Shown here: in pieces, positions 16,565 to 25,263 of the stretch | How the letters are laid out: each line of letters opens with the position of its first letter | Numbering within the stretch: the stretch's first letter is position 1 | NCBI RefSeq assembly: GCF_000298235.1 | Contig: NZ_BAHE01000033.1 | Location: forward strand, 1 to 49,930 | Direction: 5' to 3' | Origin: Gordonia namibiensis NBRC 108229 | GTDB taxonomy: Bacteria > Actinomycetota > Actinomycetes > Mycobacteriales > Mycobacteriaceae | DNA length: 49,930 nt | The notes under the pieces: model-generated | Database searches by the model: none | The model's input: the letters and a program-made list of their open reading frames with translations, nothing else | What the model was told of the DNA's origin: nothing | Position numbers and translations under genes: made by a program

Positions 16565-17802
16565 CGTGCCATCTTCTCAAGACTGGACGTGAGGCGTCGA
16601 ATACCTTCGTCGATCCGGTCCGGCGTGCTCGATGCGAAGCACAGACGCATCGAGTTGCGGAACCGGCCACCCGGCGACAGTGCCGGGCCCGGGATGAAGG
16701 CGACGCCGTCGGCCAGGGCGATCTCGAACAGCTCCCGGGTGTCGATCTCGGCGAACTCCTCCCGCAGCGTCACCCACAGGAAGAAGCCGCCCTCCGGGTT
16801 GGTGGTGACGACGCGGTCGCCGAGATGACGGGCGATGGAGGCGAGCATGGCGTCCTTGCGTTCGCGGTACAGCGACCGGATGCCGGCGAGGTGGTCCTCG
16901 AGGCCACCGCGCGCGATGTACTCGGCCACGATGTGCTGGTTGGGCACGTTGGTGCAGGTGTCCATGGCCTGCTTACCGTTGATGAGCAGCTGCCGCAACG
17001 ACGGATCGGCGTCGACCCAGCCGACGCGCCAGCCGGGAGCCAGGATCTTGGAGAAGGTCCGTACCGAGAAGATCAGCGGATCACCGGGGCTCAGCGTCTG
17101 GAAGGTCGGGATGTCGGTGCCCGCGAAGCGGAGCAGTCCGTACGGATCGTCGTCGATGATGACCGAACCCCAGGTGTGGGCCAGACGCAACAGCTCGCGG
17201 CGGCGTTCCTCCGACATCGTGACGCCGGACGGGTTCTGGAACGTGGGGATTGTGTAGATCGCCTTCGGGGTCTTGTGGGTGTGCGCCACCAGATCGGCGA
17301 GTTGGTCGACCTGCATACCGTCGTCGTCGACGGGCACCTCGAGCAATTGTGCGCCGTAGGACAGCGCGGTCGCGCTCCCGTTGGTGTACGTCGGGGACTC
17401 GACTATGACCAGGTCGCCGGGGTCGACGAACAGCTTGCAGGCGAGGTCGAGGCCCTGCATGCCGCCGGTGGTGATCACCAGACGGTCGTGGGTCGACGGG
17501 TCGGGTGTGGTGGCGAGGTAGTCGACGAGCAGTTGCAGCAGCCGCGGTTCGCCTTCGGTGGCGCCGTAGGTGAACGACGTGTGGTCGAGGATCTCGCCGG
17601 CGATCTGACGGAACTCGTCGGCGGGAACGGCCTCGTCGGCCGGTGAACCCATCGCGAAGCGCACGATGTCATGAGACTGGGCGGCCAGCAGGGACGTCGA
17701 CGAGTCGATCATCGATCCGACCAGGTCCTTCGACCGGCCGGCCAGAGGCAGCGTGGGGCCGGAATGCCGTACGTCGTTCACAGTCTCGGTCGTTGTGGTC
17801 AT
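16561..17802 (-). CDS. PLP-dependent class I/II aminotransferase (LysN/MocR-domain type)
   Basis: A 413-residue fold-type I aminotransferase. The PLP lysine is Lys252 in TFSKILAPGWRVGW; Asn190 in TFQNPSGVT, Asp218/Tyr221 in IIDDDPYGLLRF and the C-terminal Arg in NSMRLCFA complete the site. It resembles 2-aminoadipate aminotransferases and the effector domain of MocR regulators such as EnuR, but has no DNA-binding domain, so it should be an enzyme. I chose the ATG at 17802 because GAGG stands 8 bases before it, rather than the GTG at 17811. It is translationally coupled to the M20 gene, so the two probably act in sequence. Confidence 0.88.
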   Translation of the reverse strand: MTTTTETVNDVRHSGPTLPLAGRSKDLVGSMIDSSTSLLAAQSHDIVRFAMGSPADEAVPADEFRQIAGEILDHTSFTYGATEGEPRLLQLLVDYLATTPDPSTHDRLVITTGGMQGLDLACKLFVDPGDLVIVESPTYTNGSATALSYGAQLLEVPVDDDGMQVDQLADLVAHTHKTPKAIYTIPTFQNPSGVTMSEERRRELLRLAHTWGSVIIDDDPYGLLRFAGTDIPTFQTLSPGDPLIFSVRTFSKILAPGWRVGWVDADPSLRQLLINGKQAMDTCTNVPNQHIVAEYIARGGLEDHLAGIRSLYRERKDAMLASIARHLGDRVVTTNPEGGFFLWVTLREEFAEIDTRELFEIALADGVAFIPGPALSPGGRFRNSMRLCFASSTPDRIDEGIRRLTSSLEKMAR

Positions 17803-17820
17803 GTCGTGCACCTCGTCTCT

Positions 17821-17917
17821 CCAGGCCTTCGTGGCTCGTCGCTTGCGCTCCTCGCACCTCAGGCAGCAGTCGGGTTGTCGTGCGCTTTTCGCACCTCAGG
17901 CAGCAGTTGGGTTGTCG
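17821..17917. repeat. Dispersed intergenic repeat, two copies of the CACCTCAGGCAGCAG unit
   Basis: The gap between the M24 and aminotransferase genes holds two near-identical copies of a roughly 29-base unit (17852-17880 and 17889-17917) with the core TCGCACCTCAGGCAGCAG. They are preceded by a 21-base segment at 17821-17841 (CCAGGCCTTCGTGGCTC and four more bases) that is identical to 42686-42706. The same cores recur at 42.6-42.8 kb. It interrupts an operon, so it is probably transcribed. Confidence 0.85.
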
Positions 17918-17921
17918 ATGG

Positions 17922-19115
17922 TCATTTCTGGATCAGTTCGCGCGGGAACGACGTGAAGCACTCGACGCCGGTCGGGCTCACCCGCACCGATTCGGAGAGC
18001 TCGAAACCGTAGTTCTCCATCCACATTCCGCAGACGATGTGGAAGGTCATGTTGGTCTCGAGGATGGACTCGTCCTCGGAGCGGATGCTTATGGTGCGCT
18101 CGCCCCAGTCCGGCGGGTACCCGATACCGATCGAATACCCCAGGCGCGAGGGTTTTTCGAGGCCGTACTTGGCCAGGGTCCAGTTCCAGGTGGAGGCGAG
18201 TTCGCGCGTCGCCACCCCCGGTTTGATCGCCTCGAGAACGTTGTTCAGGCCCTCGGCGGTCGCCTTCGCGACATAGTCGAGCTCCTTGTGCGGAGTACCC
18301 AACGACACCGTCCGTGCGAGCGGACAGTGGTACCGGTTGTGGGCGCCGGTCAGCTCGATGACCACCGCCTCGTCCTCGACGAAAGTTCCCTGATGCCAGG
18401 TGAGGTGGGGGGTGTCGGCCGCCGCGCCGGTGGGCATCATCGGCACGATCGCCGGGTAGTCGCCGCCGTAATCCGGGGTCCCGGTGATCTGTGCCTGCGA
18501 GATCGCCGCCGCCGCATCGCATTGCCGCACACCGACGTCGATCGTGTCGATCGCTGCACGCATCGCCTCCGAACACACCATCCCGGCCTGACGCATCAGC
18601 TGGACCTCGGCCTCGGACTTCACCGACCGCACCCAGTTCACGAGCTCGAAGTTGTCGACCAGCTTCCACTCGGGGATCGCGTTGTGGAGTGCGCGATAGG
18701 CCTTGGGGGAGAAGAAGTGCGAGTCCATCTCCAGGCCGACCGAGCCGCCGCGTGAGGCCGGCGCGATCGCGTGTCGCTGACGAAGTGACCACGCGACCCA
18801 GTCGAAGGGATGCACGTGGGGTCGGTGCACATAGCTCTCCGGGTAGCCGACGATCTGGTCGTCGGGCAACCACGTCGTGCGGTGCGCGCCACGGGCATCC
18901 ATCTCCCGGGCGTAGAAGACCATCTCACCCTCGATCGGGACGAACAGCATCTGCGGGGTGTAGAACGACCACGCGTTGTACCCGATCAGATAGAAGATGT
19001 TGGCCGGGTCGGTGACGATGATCGCCGACAACCCCTGACGGTCCATGAGTTCACGGACCTTCGTCAGGCGCTGTTCGTACTCGCTGTCGGTGAACAGCTG
19101 AGCACCGAGGTACAT
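17922..19115 (-). CDS. doeA: Ectoine hydrolase-like M24 (creatinase/Xaa-Pro peptidase fold) enzyme
   Basis: A 397-residue pita-bread-fold hydrolase. From memory it matches DoeA/EutD over its length: FYLIGYNAWSFYTPQ, GGDYPAIVP, HLTWHQGTF, RYHCPLARTVSLG, GYSIGIGYPPDWGERT, FHIVCGMWMENYGFELSES and TGVECF all have direct counterparts in Halomonas DoeA. DoeA opens the ectoine ring to N-acetyl-2,4-diaminobutyrate. The ATG at 19115 follows AAGGAG. It sits in the operon between a semialdehyde dehydrogenase and an aminotransferase, which are the later steps of that pathway. The M24 family also contains creatinases and proline peptidases, so a related cyclic or imide substrate remains possible. Confidence 0.7.
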   Translation of the reverse strand: MYLGAQLFTDSEYEQRLTKVRELMDRQGLSAIIVTDPANIFYLIGYNAWSFYTPQMLFVPIEGEMVFYAREMDARGAHRTTWLPDDQIVGYPESYVHRPHVHPFDWVAWSLRQRHAIAPASRGGSVGLEMDSHFFSPKAYRALHNAIPEWKLVDNFELVNWVRSVKSEAEVQLMRQAGMVCSEAMRAAIDTIDVGVRQCDAAAAISQAQITGTPDYGGDYPAIVPMMPTGAAADTPHLTWHQGTFVEDEAVVIELTGAHNRYHCPLARTVSLGTPHKELDYVAKATAEGLNNVLEAIKPGVATRELASTWNWTLAKYGLEKPSRLGYSIGIGYPPDWGERTISIRSEDESILETNMTFHIVCGMWMENYGFELSESVRVSPTGVECFTSFPRELIQK

Positions 19116-19192
19116 GGGCTTGCTACTCCTTGCTCACACGTCGGTGGTTCGAGGGCCGATCCATTCGGCGATTGACTTGTCAGCGAACGTCT

Positions 19193-20698
19193 TCAGCGGC
19201 GGATCGGCGTCGCCGTGTACTTCATGTCGAGGAACTCCTCGATGCCCACGCGGCCACCCTCACGGCCGAGACCGGACTCCTTGACACCGCCGAACGGTGC
19301 GGCCGGATTCGACACGATGCCCGTGTTGACCCCGACCATACCGGCTTCCAACGCTGCCGACAGGCGAGCGCAACGGTCGACGTCCTGGCTGAAGAAGTAG
19401 GCGACGAGACCCCATGCGGTGTCGTTGGCGAGGGAGATCACCTCGTCGTCGGCAGCCGGGTCGAGAGGATTGTCGGCGTCGCCGAACGGGATGATCGCCG
19501 CGACCGGACCGAAGATCTCGTTGCGCACCAGGTCGGCGTCGAGCCCTACGCCGGTCAGCACGGTCGGCGGGTAAAAGAAGCCGGGGCCCTCGGGCGCTTC
19601 TCCGCCGCAGGCCACGGAGGCGCCCTTGGACACCGCGTCGTCGACGAGTGAGGCAACCTTCGCGACGGCCTTGGGCTCGACGAGCGGCCCGACCTGCGTT
19701 CCGTCGGCGGCGCCGTCGCCGACCTTCAGTGCGGCCATCTTCGCCGTGAACTGCTCGGTGAACTCGCCGATCACGCTGCGGTGCACGAAGATCCGATTAG
19801 CCGCGGTGCACGCCTGGCCGGTGTTGCGCATCTTGGCCAGCATGAGTCCGTCCACCGCGCAGGAGATGTCGGCGTCGGCGCACACGATGAACGGGGCGTT
19901 GCCGCCGAGCTCCATGGAGGTGCGCATGACCGTTCCCGCGGCCTGCCGCAGCAGCGTCTTGCCGACCTCGGTCGAGCCGGTGAAGCTAACCTTGCGGGCC
20001 AGTCCGCTCTCCATCCACTCGGTGACCACCGTCGACGGATCGGTGGTGGTGACGACATTCAGCACGCCGGCAGGTAGACCCGCCTCGACGAGGATGTCGG
20101 CGAGGAGAAGCGTTGTCAGCGGGGTGAGTTCGGCGGGCTTGAGAACCATCGTGCAGCCGGCCGCGACGGCCGGCCCGATCTTGCGGGTTCCCATGGCCAG
20201 CGGGAAGTTCCACGGCGTGATCAGGATGCAGGGGCCGACGGGCTGCTTGCTCACCACGATGCGGGTCCCGCCATCTCCGGTGGTGGTGTGGTCGCCGCCG
20301 ATACGCACGGCCTCCTCGGCGAACCACCGGAAGAACTCGGCGCCGTAGGCGACCTCACCCTTCGCCTCGGCGAGCGGCTTGCCCATCTCGGCCGTCATCA
20401 CCGAGGCGATCTCGTCGACCCGGCTCATGATGAGCTCGTATGCGCGGTAGAGGATCTCGCTGCGGCTGCGCGGCGAGGTGGCCGCCCACTCCGCCTGATG
20501 CGCGGCCGCGGTCTCGAGTGCGCGGCGGGCGTCGGCCGCGTCGGCGTCGGCCACCTGTGCGAGCACCTCGCCGGTCGCGGGATTGAGCACGTCGAACCGG
20601 TCGCCGGCGGCGGGCGGCACCCATTCACCGTCGATGAACAGATCGGTGTGGATGGACGAGATGGCGTCGGGGACCTGGGTGGTGGCGATGGCCGTCAT
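19193..20698 (-). CDS. NAD(P)-dependent semialdehyde dehydrogenase (GabD/DoeC-like)
   Basis: A 501-residue aldehyde dehydrogenase. The catalytic set is present: Asn164 (TPWNFPLAMG), Glu263 (MELGGNAPF) and nucleophile Cys297 (NTGQACTAANR), with the cofactor motif FTGSTEVGK at about 239-247. It resembles succinate-semialdehyde dehydrogenases, the group that also holds DoeC, which oxidises aspartate semialdehyde to aspartate. The ATG at 20698 overlaps the stop of the upstream FAD/Fe-S gene (ATGA) and GAGGAG precedes it; the open frame continues to 20842 inside that gene and is not used. In this operon it would finish the conversion of a transamination product to an acid. Confidence 0.9.
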   Translation of the reverse strand: MTAIATTQVPDAISSIHTDLFIDGEWVPPAAGDRFDVLNPATGEVLAQVADADAADARRALETAAAHQAEWAATSPRSRSEILYRAYELIMSRVDEIASVMTAEMGKPLAEAKGEVAYGAEFFRWFAEEAVRIGGDHTTTGDGGTRIVVSKQPVGPCILITPWNFPLAMGTRKIGPAVAAGCTMVLKPAELTPLTTLLLADILVEAGLPAGVLNVVTTTDPSTVVTEWMESGLARKVSFTGSTEVGKTLLRQAAGTVMRTSMELGGNAPFIVCADADISCAVDGLMLAKMRNTGQACTAANRIFVHRSVIGEFTEQFTAKMAALKVGDGAADGTQVGPLVEPKAVAKVASLVDDAVSKGASVACGGEAPEGPGFFYPPTVLTGVGLDADLVRNEIFGPVAAIIPFGDADNPLDPAADDEVISLANDTAWGLVAYFFSQDVDRCARLSAALEAGMVGVNTGIVSNPAAPFGGVKESGLGREGGRVGIEEFLDMKYTATPIRR

Positions 20699-23600
20699 GA
20701 TCGGGCTCTCCTCGGTTCGTCGGGCGTTGTCGGGGGTCGGGTCGTGGAGGTGAGAAGTTCGGCGAGGTGGACGCCGCGTATCTCGCGTGCATCGGCCAGT
20801 CCGTCGTCGACCGTGGCGAGGTGTTCTACCGCCATCGCGCAACTGAACCCGTCGGTGACGACGGGACGACTCGGGTCGTCGCGCAGCGCGGGTGCGAGTC
20901 CGTTCTCCGCGACGGCCATGCTGACCTCGTAGTGGCCCTTCTCGAAGCCGAAGTTACCCGCCACGCCGCAGCATCCGTCGGCGGAGTGCACGCTGACGCC
21001 GAGTGCTTCGAGAGCGGCGGTGCCGGTTCGTGCGCCGAAGACCGCGTACTCGTGGCAGTGGGTCTGGAGGGTCACCTCGTCCGGCAGGGACGGCGGTTGC
21101 CATCCCGCGTCGAGCAGGGTCGGGAGGTGGGCGGCGAAGCTGCGTACCCGGGCGGCCACACGACGTGCGCTGTCGGTGGGGACGAGTTCGGGCAGGTCCT
21201 TGGCCAGTGCGGCAGCACAACTCGGCTCGGGCACCACGACGGGTCGGTCGGTGCCGTCGTCGAGACTCGCGGCGGTGCGTCGAAGAGTCTTGCGCGCCTT
21301 GCCCAACTGCCCGGTGGAGATCCAGGTGAGGGCGCAGCAGTTCTCCGCGGAACAGCCGACCTGTTCGCCCGTCGCGCCCAGGACCTCCGCGGCGGCGGCG
21401 GCCACCTGCGGCCGGAAGGCGCGGGTGAAGGAGTCGACGAACAGGATGATCTGCGAGGTCGGGGTCACCGGGGCGAGGTCGTCGAGATGCGCCTTGCGGG
21501 CGCGCCGGGTCGCGAAGGCCGGCATCGTCCGGCGAGGGTCGAGGCCACCGGCGCGTGCGGCCAGACCGCTGATCTTCGACGACAGTGCGCGATTGATCAG
21601 TGGCGCAGCCGTGCCGGCCACCGACATCCAGGCCGGCATCCAACCCAGGGAGTAGTGCGACAGCGGGCGCAGACGGCGGCGGTAGTGGTGGTCGAGGAAC
21701 TCCGACTTGTAGGTGGCCATGTCGACGCCGGTCGGGCAATCCGTCGAACATGCCTTGCAGGACAGGCACAATTCGAGGGCGTCGGCGACCTCGGGTGAGC
21801 GCCAGCCCTCGTCGACCGATGGGGCCGTGCGCACCATGTCCTGGAGGACGCGGGCACGCCCTCGCGTCGAATCCTTCTCGTCGCGGGTCGCCCGGTAGCT
21901 CGGGCACATGACGCCGCCGGTGTCGGCGCGGCACCGGCCGACACCGATGCAGCCCTGGACGGCGTGGACGAAGGGATCGAGGAGCGGGAGTTCGGGCGTG
22001 GCCTCGAAACCGCCCCTGACATCCGCCCCCGAGGGGGCCGCCGCCGACGTATCGTCAGCAGCGTCGCTGCTGAGGGCGGATTCCAGGGGCGCATTTCGGG
22101 AACCGTGGCCGAGGTCGAAAGTGGTCGGCCAGGTCCGCCGGGGGACGTCGGCGAGAGCGAGGTCGGCGGTGATGGACGGCGGGTCGATGATGCTGCCCGG
22201 GTTGAGGTTCCCCGTCGGGTCCCAGATCGACTTGAAGCGGGCGAAGGCGGCCATCATCGCCGGCGAGTACATGACCGGCAGCAGGGCCGAGCGGGCCCGG
22301 CCGTCGCCGTGTTCACCTGACAACGAACCGCCGTGCCGCACAACCAGTCTCGCGGCGTCGGTGCAGAAGTTGTCCATCACGGTGCGTCCCTCGGGGGTGC
22401 GCAGGTCGAACGTGATGCGGACATGCATGCAGCCGGCACCGAAGTGGCCGTACATCACACCGGTGAGACTGTGCCGGTCGAGGAGTTCGGCGAAGTCGTC
22501 GAGGTAATCGGCCAGACGCTCGGGGGCGACCGCCGCATCCTCCCAGCCGGGCCAGGATTCGTAGTTGCCGCCGACGCTTTCGTCGTCGGGGTCGGCCAGA
22601 CGTGAGGACAACCCGGCGCCGTCCTCGCGGACGCGCCACAGTGCCTTACGACGAGCCGGGTCGTCGACGACGGTGGCGTCGATCATCCGACCCTGGCCGC
22701 GCAAGTGGTCGAGGAGCCGTTTGGCGGTTGCCGGGACATCGGATTCGCCCTGTGCCTGGGCACTCTCGGAGTCGACGTCGATGAACAGCCAGGCCGAACC
22801 CTCGGGAAGGCCCGCGACCGTGTCCCGGCCGCGGCGGGCTGCCATCGTCGCGACGATCTTGCGATCGATGCCCTCGATGGCCGACGGCGCGAACGGGAGA
22901 ATCGCCGGGACATCGCGCGCGGCGTCGGCGGGGGAGTGATAGCCGACGCAGAGCAGGAGCTGGGAGGTGGCGACCGGGACGAGGTGCACCTTTGCAGACA
23001 CCACGATCGCGCAGGTTCCTTCGCTCCCGACGAGCGCGCGGGCGACGTCGAATCCGTTCTCCGGTAGCAGTCGTGCGAGGTGATAGCCCGAAACCTGGCG
23101 GGGGATGGTCTCCAGTTCGGTGCGCAGGATCGCCATGTTGTCCGACGCGAGTTCTCGTAGCGCGGCGGTGATCTCGGCGGCCCGCGCCACAGCCTCGCGG
23201 TCGTGGGGATCGGTGGCGTACAACCCGTCGCGTGTCGCGGTCAGCAGCATCCCGTCGGCGGTGACGAGCTGGAGTTCGATCACGTGATCGCTGGTGCGTC
23301 CGTATCGGACGGAGTGGTTTCCGCAGGCGTCGTTGCCGATCGCCCCGCCCAGGGTCGCCCGGGACGCCGACGACGGGTCGGGGGCGAAGGTCAGTCGGCC
23401 GTCCGTCGCCGTCCGCGCCTGTGCGGCGAGAGTGGTGAGCACGATGCCCGAACCGGCGACGGCGGTGGAGGTCTCGGCATCGACCGACACCACCTGATCC
23501 AGGTGACGGGACAGGTCGATGACCACGCCGTCGCCGATGGCGTTACCCGCCATCGAGGTACCGCCGCCGCGCACGATCACCGGGACGCCTCGGTCGTGGC

Positions 23601-23760
23601 ATCGCGCGACGATCGTGGCGACCTCGCGCCCGGACCGCGGAAAGGTCACGGCCCGGGGCGGGATGCGGTAATTCGAGGCGTCGTAGGAGTATTCAGCCAG
23701 ACGTCGGGGTGAGGCGTCGGCGTCGATGCCGAGATCGGCGAGTTCGTCTGCGATGTCCAC
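20695..23760 (-). CDS. FAD-linked oxidase fused to Fe-S/CCG domains (D-2-hydroxyacid dehydrogenase)
   Basis: A 1021-residue fusion of a GlcD-like flavoprotein and a GlpC/GlcF-like iron-sulfur protein, as in YdiJ and D-2-hydroxyglutarate dehydrogenases. The N-terminal PCMH-type FAD domain shows VPVIVRGGGTSMAGNAIG and TLGGAIGNDACGNHSVRYG; ferredoxin cysteines are near residue 602 (CIGVGRCRADTGGVMCP) and 662 (CLSCKACSTDCPTG); CCG motifs are near 804 (SAENCCALTW) and 930 (DGCCGVAGNFGFEKGHY). It would oxidise a D-2-hydroxyacid and feed the respiratory chain. The GTG at 23760 follows the aminotransferase stop by 4 bases. A hydroxyglutarate-recycling role beside transaminases is plausible, since 2-hydroxyglutarate can arise from 2-oxoglutarate. 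Confidence 0.88.
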   Translation of the reverse strand: MDIADELADLGIDADASPRRLAEYSYDASNYRIPPRAVTFPRSGREVATIVARCHDRGVPVIVRGGGTSMAGNAIGDGVVIDLSRHLDQVVSVDAETSTAVAGSGIVLTTLAAQARTATDGRLTFAPDPSSASRATLGGAIGNDACGNHSVRYGRTSDHVIELQLVTADGMLLTATRDGLYATDPHDREAVARAAEITAALRELASDNMAILRTELETIPRQVSGYHLARLLPENGFDVARALVGSEGTCAIVVSAKVHLVPVATSQLLLCVGYHSPADAARDVPAILPFAPSAIEGIDRKIVATMAARRGRDTVAGLPEGSAWLFIDVDSESAQAQGESDVPATAKRLLDHLRGQGRMIDATVVDDPARRKALWRVREDGAGLSSRLADPDDESVGGNYESWPGWEDAAVAPERLADYLDDFAELLDRHSLTGVMYGHFGAGCMHVRITFDLRTPEGRTVMDNFCTDAARLVVRHGGSLSGEHGDGRARSALLPVMYSPAMMAAFARFKSIWDPTGNLNPGSIIDPPSITADLALADVPRRTWPTTFDLGHGSRNAPLESALSSDAADDTSAAAPSGADVRGGFEATPELPLLDPFVHAVQGCIGVGRCRADTGGVMCPSYRATRDEKDSTRGRARVLQDMVRTAPSVDEGWRSPEVADALELCLSCKACSTDCPTGVDMATYKSEFLDHHYRRRLRPLSHYSLGWMPAWMSVAGTAAPLINRALSSKISGLAARAGGLDPRRTMPAFATRRARKAHLDDLAPVTPTSQIILFVDSFTRAFRPQVAAAAAEVLGATGEQVGCSAENCCALTWISTGQLGKARKTLRRTAASLDDGTDRPVVVPEPSCAAALAKDLPELVPTDSARRVAARVRSFAAHLPTLLDAGWQPPSLPDEVTLQTHCHEYAVFGARTGTAALEALGVSVHSADGCCGVAGNFGFEKGHYEVSMAVAENGLAPALRDDPSRPVVTDGFSCAMAVEHLATVDDGLADAREIRGVHLAELLTSTTRPPTTPDEPRRARS

Positions 23761-23764
23761 CGGC

Positions 23765-25072
23765 CTAACCTAGTGCGGCGTGCAGCGCCGCGCCGAACCG
23801 CGCGACACCGAGATCGATCTCGTCGGCCGTCACGACCAGCGCGGGGATGAGGCGGACGACGTTGGCCGACGGCCCGCAGGTGAGCGTCAGCAGCCCCTGT
23901 GCAGTGGTGGCCTGCTGCACCGCGACAGCGGCAGGGGCGTCGGGCACCCTGTTGCCGGCGGCATCGGTGGAGACGAATTCGATGCCGGCCATCAGGCCGA
24001 GGCCCCGGACGTCGCCGATGCCCGGGAACGGCGCGCACACCTCACGCAGGCCGGCGAGCAGCTGCTCCCCGCGCACGCGGGCGTTCTCCACGAGTCCCTC
24101 GGCCTCGATGACCTCGAGGGTCGCGATCGCAGCCGCCGCGGCCACCGCGTTGCCACCGTAGGTTCCGCCCTGCGAGCCAGGCCATGCCTTGCTCATCAGC
24201 TCGGTGGACGCCGCGATCGCCGAGATCGGGAAACCCGACGCCAGGCCCTTGGCCGTGATGATGATGTCCGGGGTCAGGCCCTCGGCGTGCTGGTGGCCCC
24301 AGAACTTGCCGGTGCGACCGAATCCGGCCTGCACCTCGTCGATGATGAGCAGGATGCCGTGACGGTCGGCGCGCTCGCGGAGTCCCTGGAGGAAGCGGGG
24401 CGGCGTCGGCAGGTAGCCGCCGTCGCCGAGGACCGGTTCGATGAGGAATGCGGCGGTGTCGTTGGGTGCGACGCGGGACTGGAGGAGGTAGTCGAGCTCG
24501 CGCAGGGCGAAGTCGACGGCGGTGTCGGTGTCCCAGCCGTAGCGGAACGCGTAGGGGAACGGCGCCATGTGCACGCCGCTCATCAGTGGGGAGAAGCCGG
24601 CCGAGAAGCGGGTCCCCGCGGTGGTGAGGCTCGCGGCCGCAACGGTGCGGCCGTGGAAACCGCCCTGGAAGACGATGATGTTCGGCTTTGCGGTGGCCAT
24701 CCGGGCGAGCCGGATCGCGGCCTCGACGGCCTCCGAACCCGAGTTGGCGTAGAAGACCGAGTCCAGACCGGCGGGCAGGACCGCACCGAGGCGCTCGGTC
24801 AGCTCGAGCAGCGGCGGATGCATGACGGTCGTGTACTGGGCGTGGATCACCTTCGCGCACTGGGCCTGCGCGGCCTCGACGACATGCGGGTGGCAGTGGC
24901 CGGTGCTGGTGACACCGATGCCGGTGGTGAAGTCGAGGTAGTCGCGGCCGTCGGTGCCGTGGATCCACGATCCCAGCGCATGGTCGACGACGACGGGCGT
25001 CGCCTGCTTGAGCGCAGGGCTGAGGGAGGCCGTCTGGTAGGTGCGGGTGGGGGAGTCAACGCCTGCAGTCAT
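23765..25072 (-). CDS. Class III PLP aminotransferase (GABA/diaminobutyrate type)
   Basis: A 435-residue omega-type aminotransferase. Signature stretches are SGSEAVEAAIRLARMAT, VFQGGFHGRTVAA, IDEVQAGFGRTGKFWG and the PLP lysine in ITAKGLASGFPISA. Relatives include GABA transaminase, acetylornithine transaminase and DoeD, which converts diaminobutyrate to aspartate semialdehyde with 2-oxoglutarate. It is the first gene of the six-gene minus-strand operon, and operator copy 3 lies 28 bases before its ATG. The ribosome site is weak, so the message could be nearly leaderless. The class is certain; the substrate is inferred from the operon. Confidence 0.9.
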   Translation of the reverse strand: MTAGVDSPTRTYQTASLSPALKQATPVVVDHALGSWIHGTDGRDYLDFTTGIGVTSTGHCHPHVVEAAQAQCAKVIHAQYTTVMHPPLLELTERLGAVLPAGLDSVFYANSGSEAVEAAIRLARMATAKPNIIVFQGGFHGRTVAAASLTTAGTRFSAGFSPLMSGVHMAPFPYAFRYGWDTDTAVDFALRELDYLLQSRVAPNDTAAFLIEPVLGDGGYLPTPPRFLQGLRERADRHGILLIIDEVQAGFGRTGKFWGHQHAEGLTPDIIITAKGLASGFPISAIAASTELMSKAWPGSQGGTYGGNAVAAAAAIATLEVIEAEGLVENARVRGEQLLAGLREVCAPFPGIGDVRGLGLMAGIEFVSTDAAGNRVPDAPAAVAVQQATTAQGLLTLTCGPSANVVRLIPALVVTADEIDLGVARFGAALHAALG

Positions 25073-25099
25073 GGGTACACCGTGACGGCAGATCGTCCG

Positions 25100-25111
25100 A
25101 TTGTCAACAAT
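25100..25111. promoter_or_regulatory. Palindromic operator, copy 3 (ATTGTCAACAAT)
   Basis: Perfect inverted repeat ATTGT-CA-ACAAT, 28 bases before the first gene of the six-gene operon. The 12-base core is identical to the core at 11083-11094 although the flanks differ, which argues that the core is what is recognised. It places the operon under the same control as the amidase and racemase-like genes. Confidence 0.75.
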
Positions 25112-25263
25112 GTGACAGTTGGGGACAGTCGGGTCTCGGAGTGACAGCGTCGATCCCGACCGCCGAACCTCAACTCGACCGGCAGACGTCGATCGAAGTC
25201 TGCCGGTCGGGTTGACGTCGACCGGTCGTCAGGTGGGCGACATCAGGGAGCGGTGGGGGTGCG

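Noticed and set aside
19171..19182. ATTGACTTGTCA as a fourth copy of the island operator
   Set aside because: The arms are not inverted repeats of ATTGT/ACAAT; it only resembles a half site.
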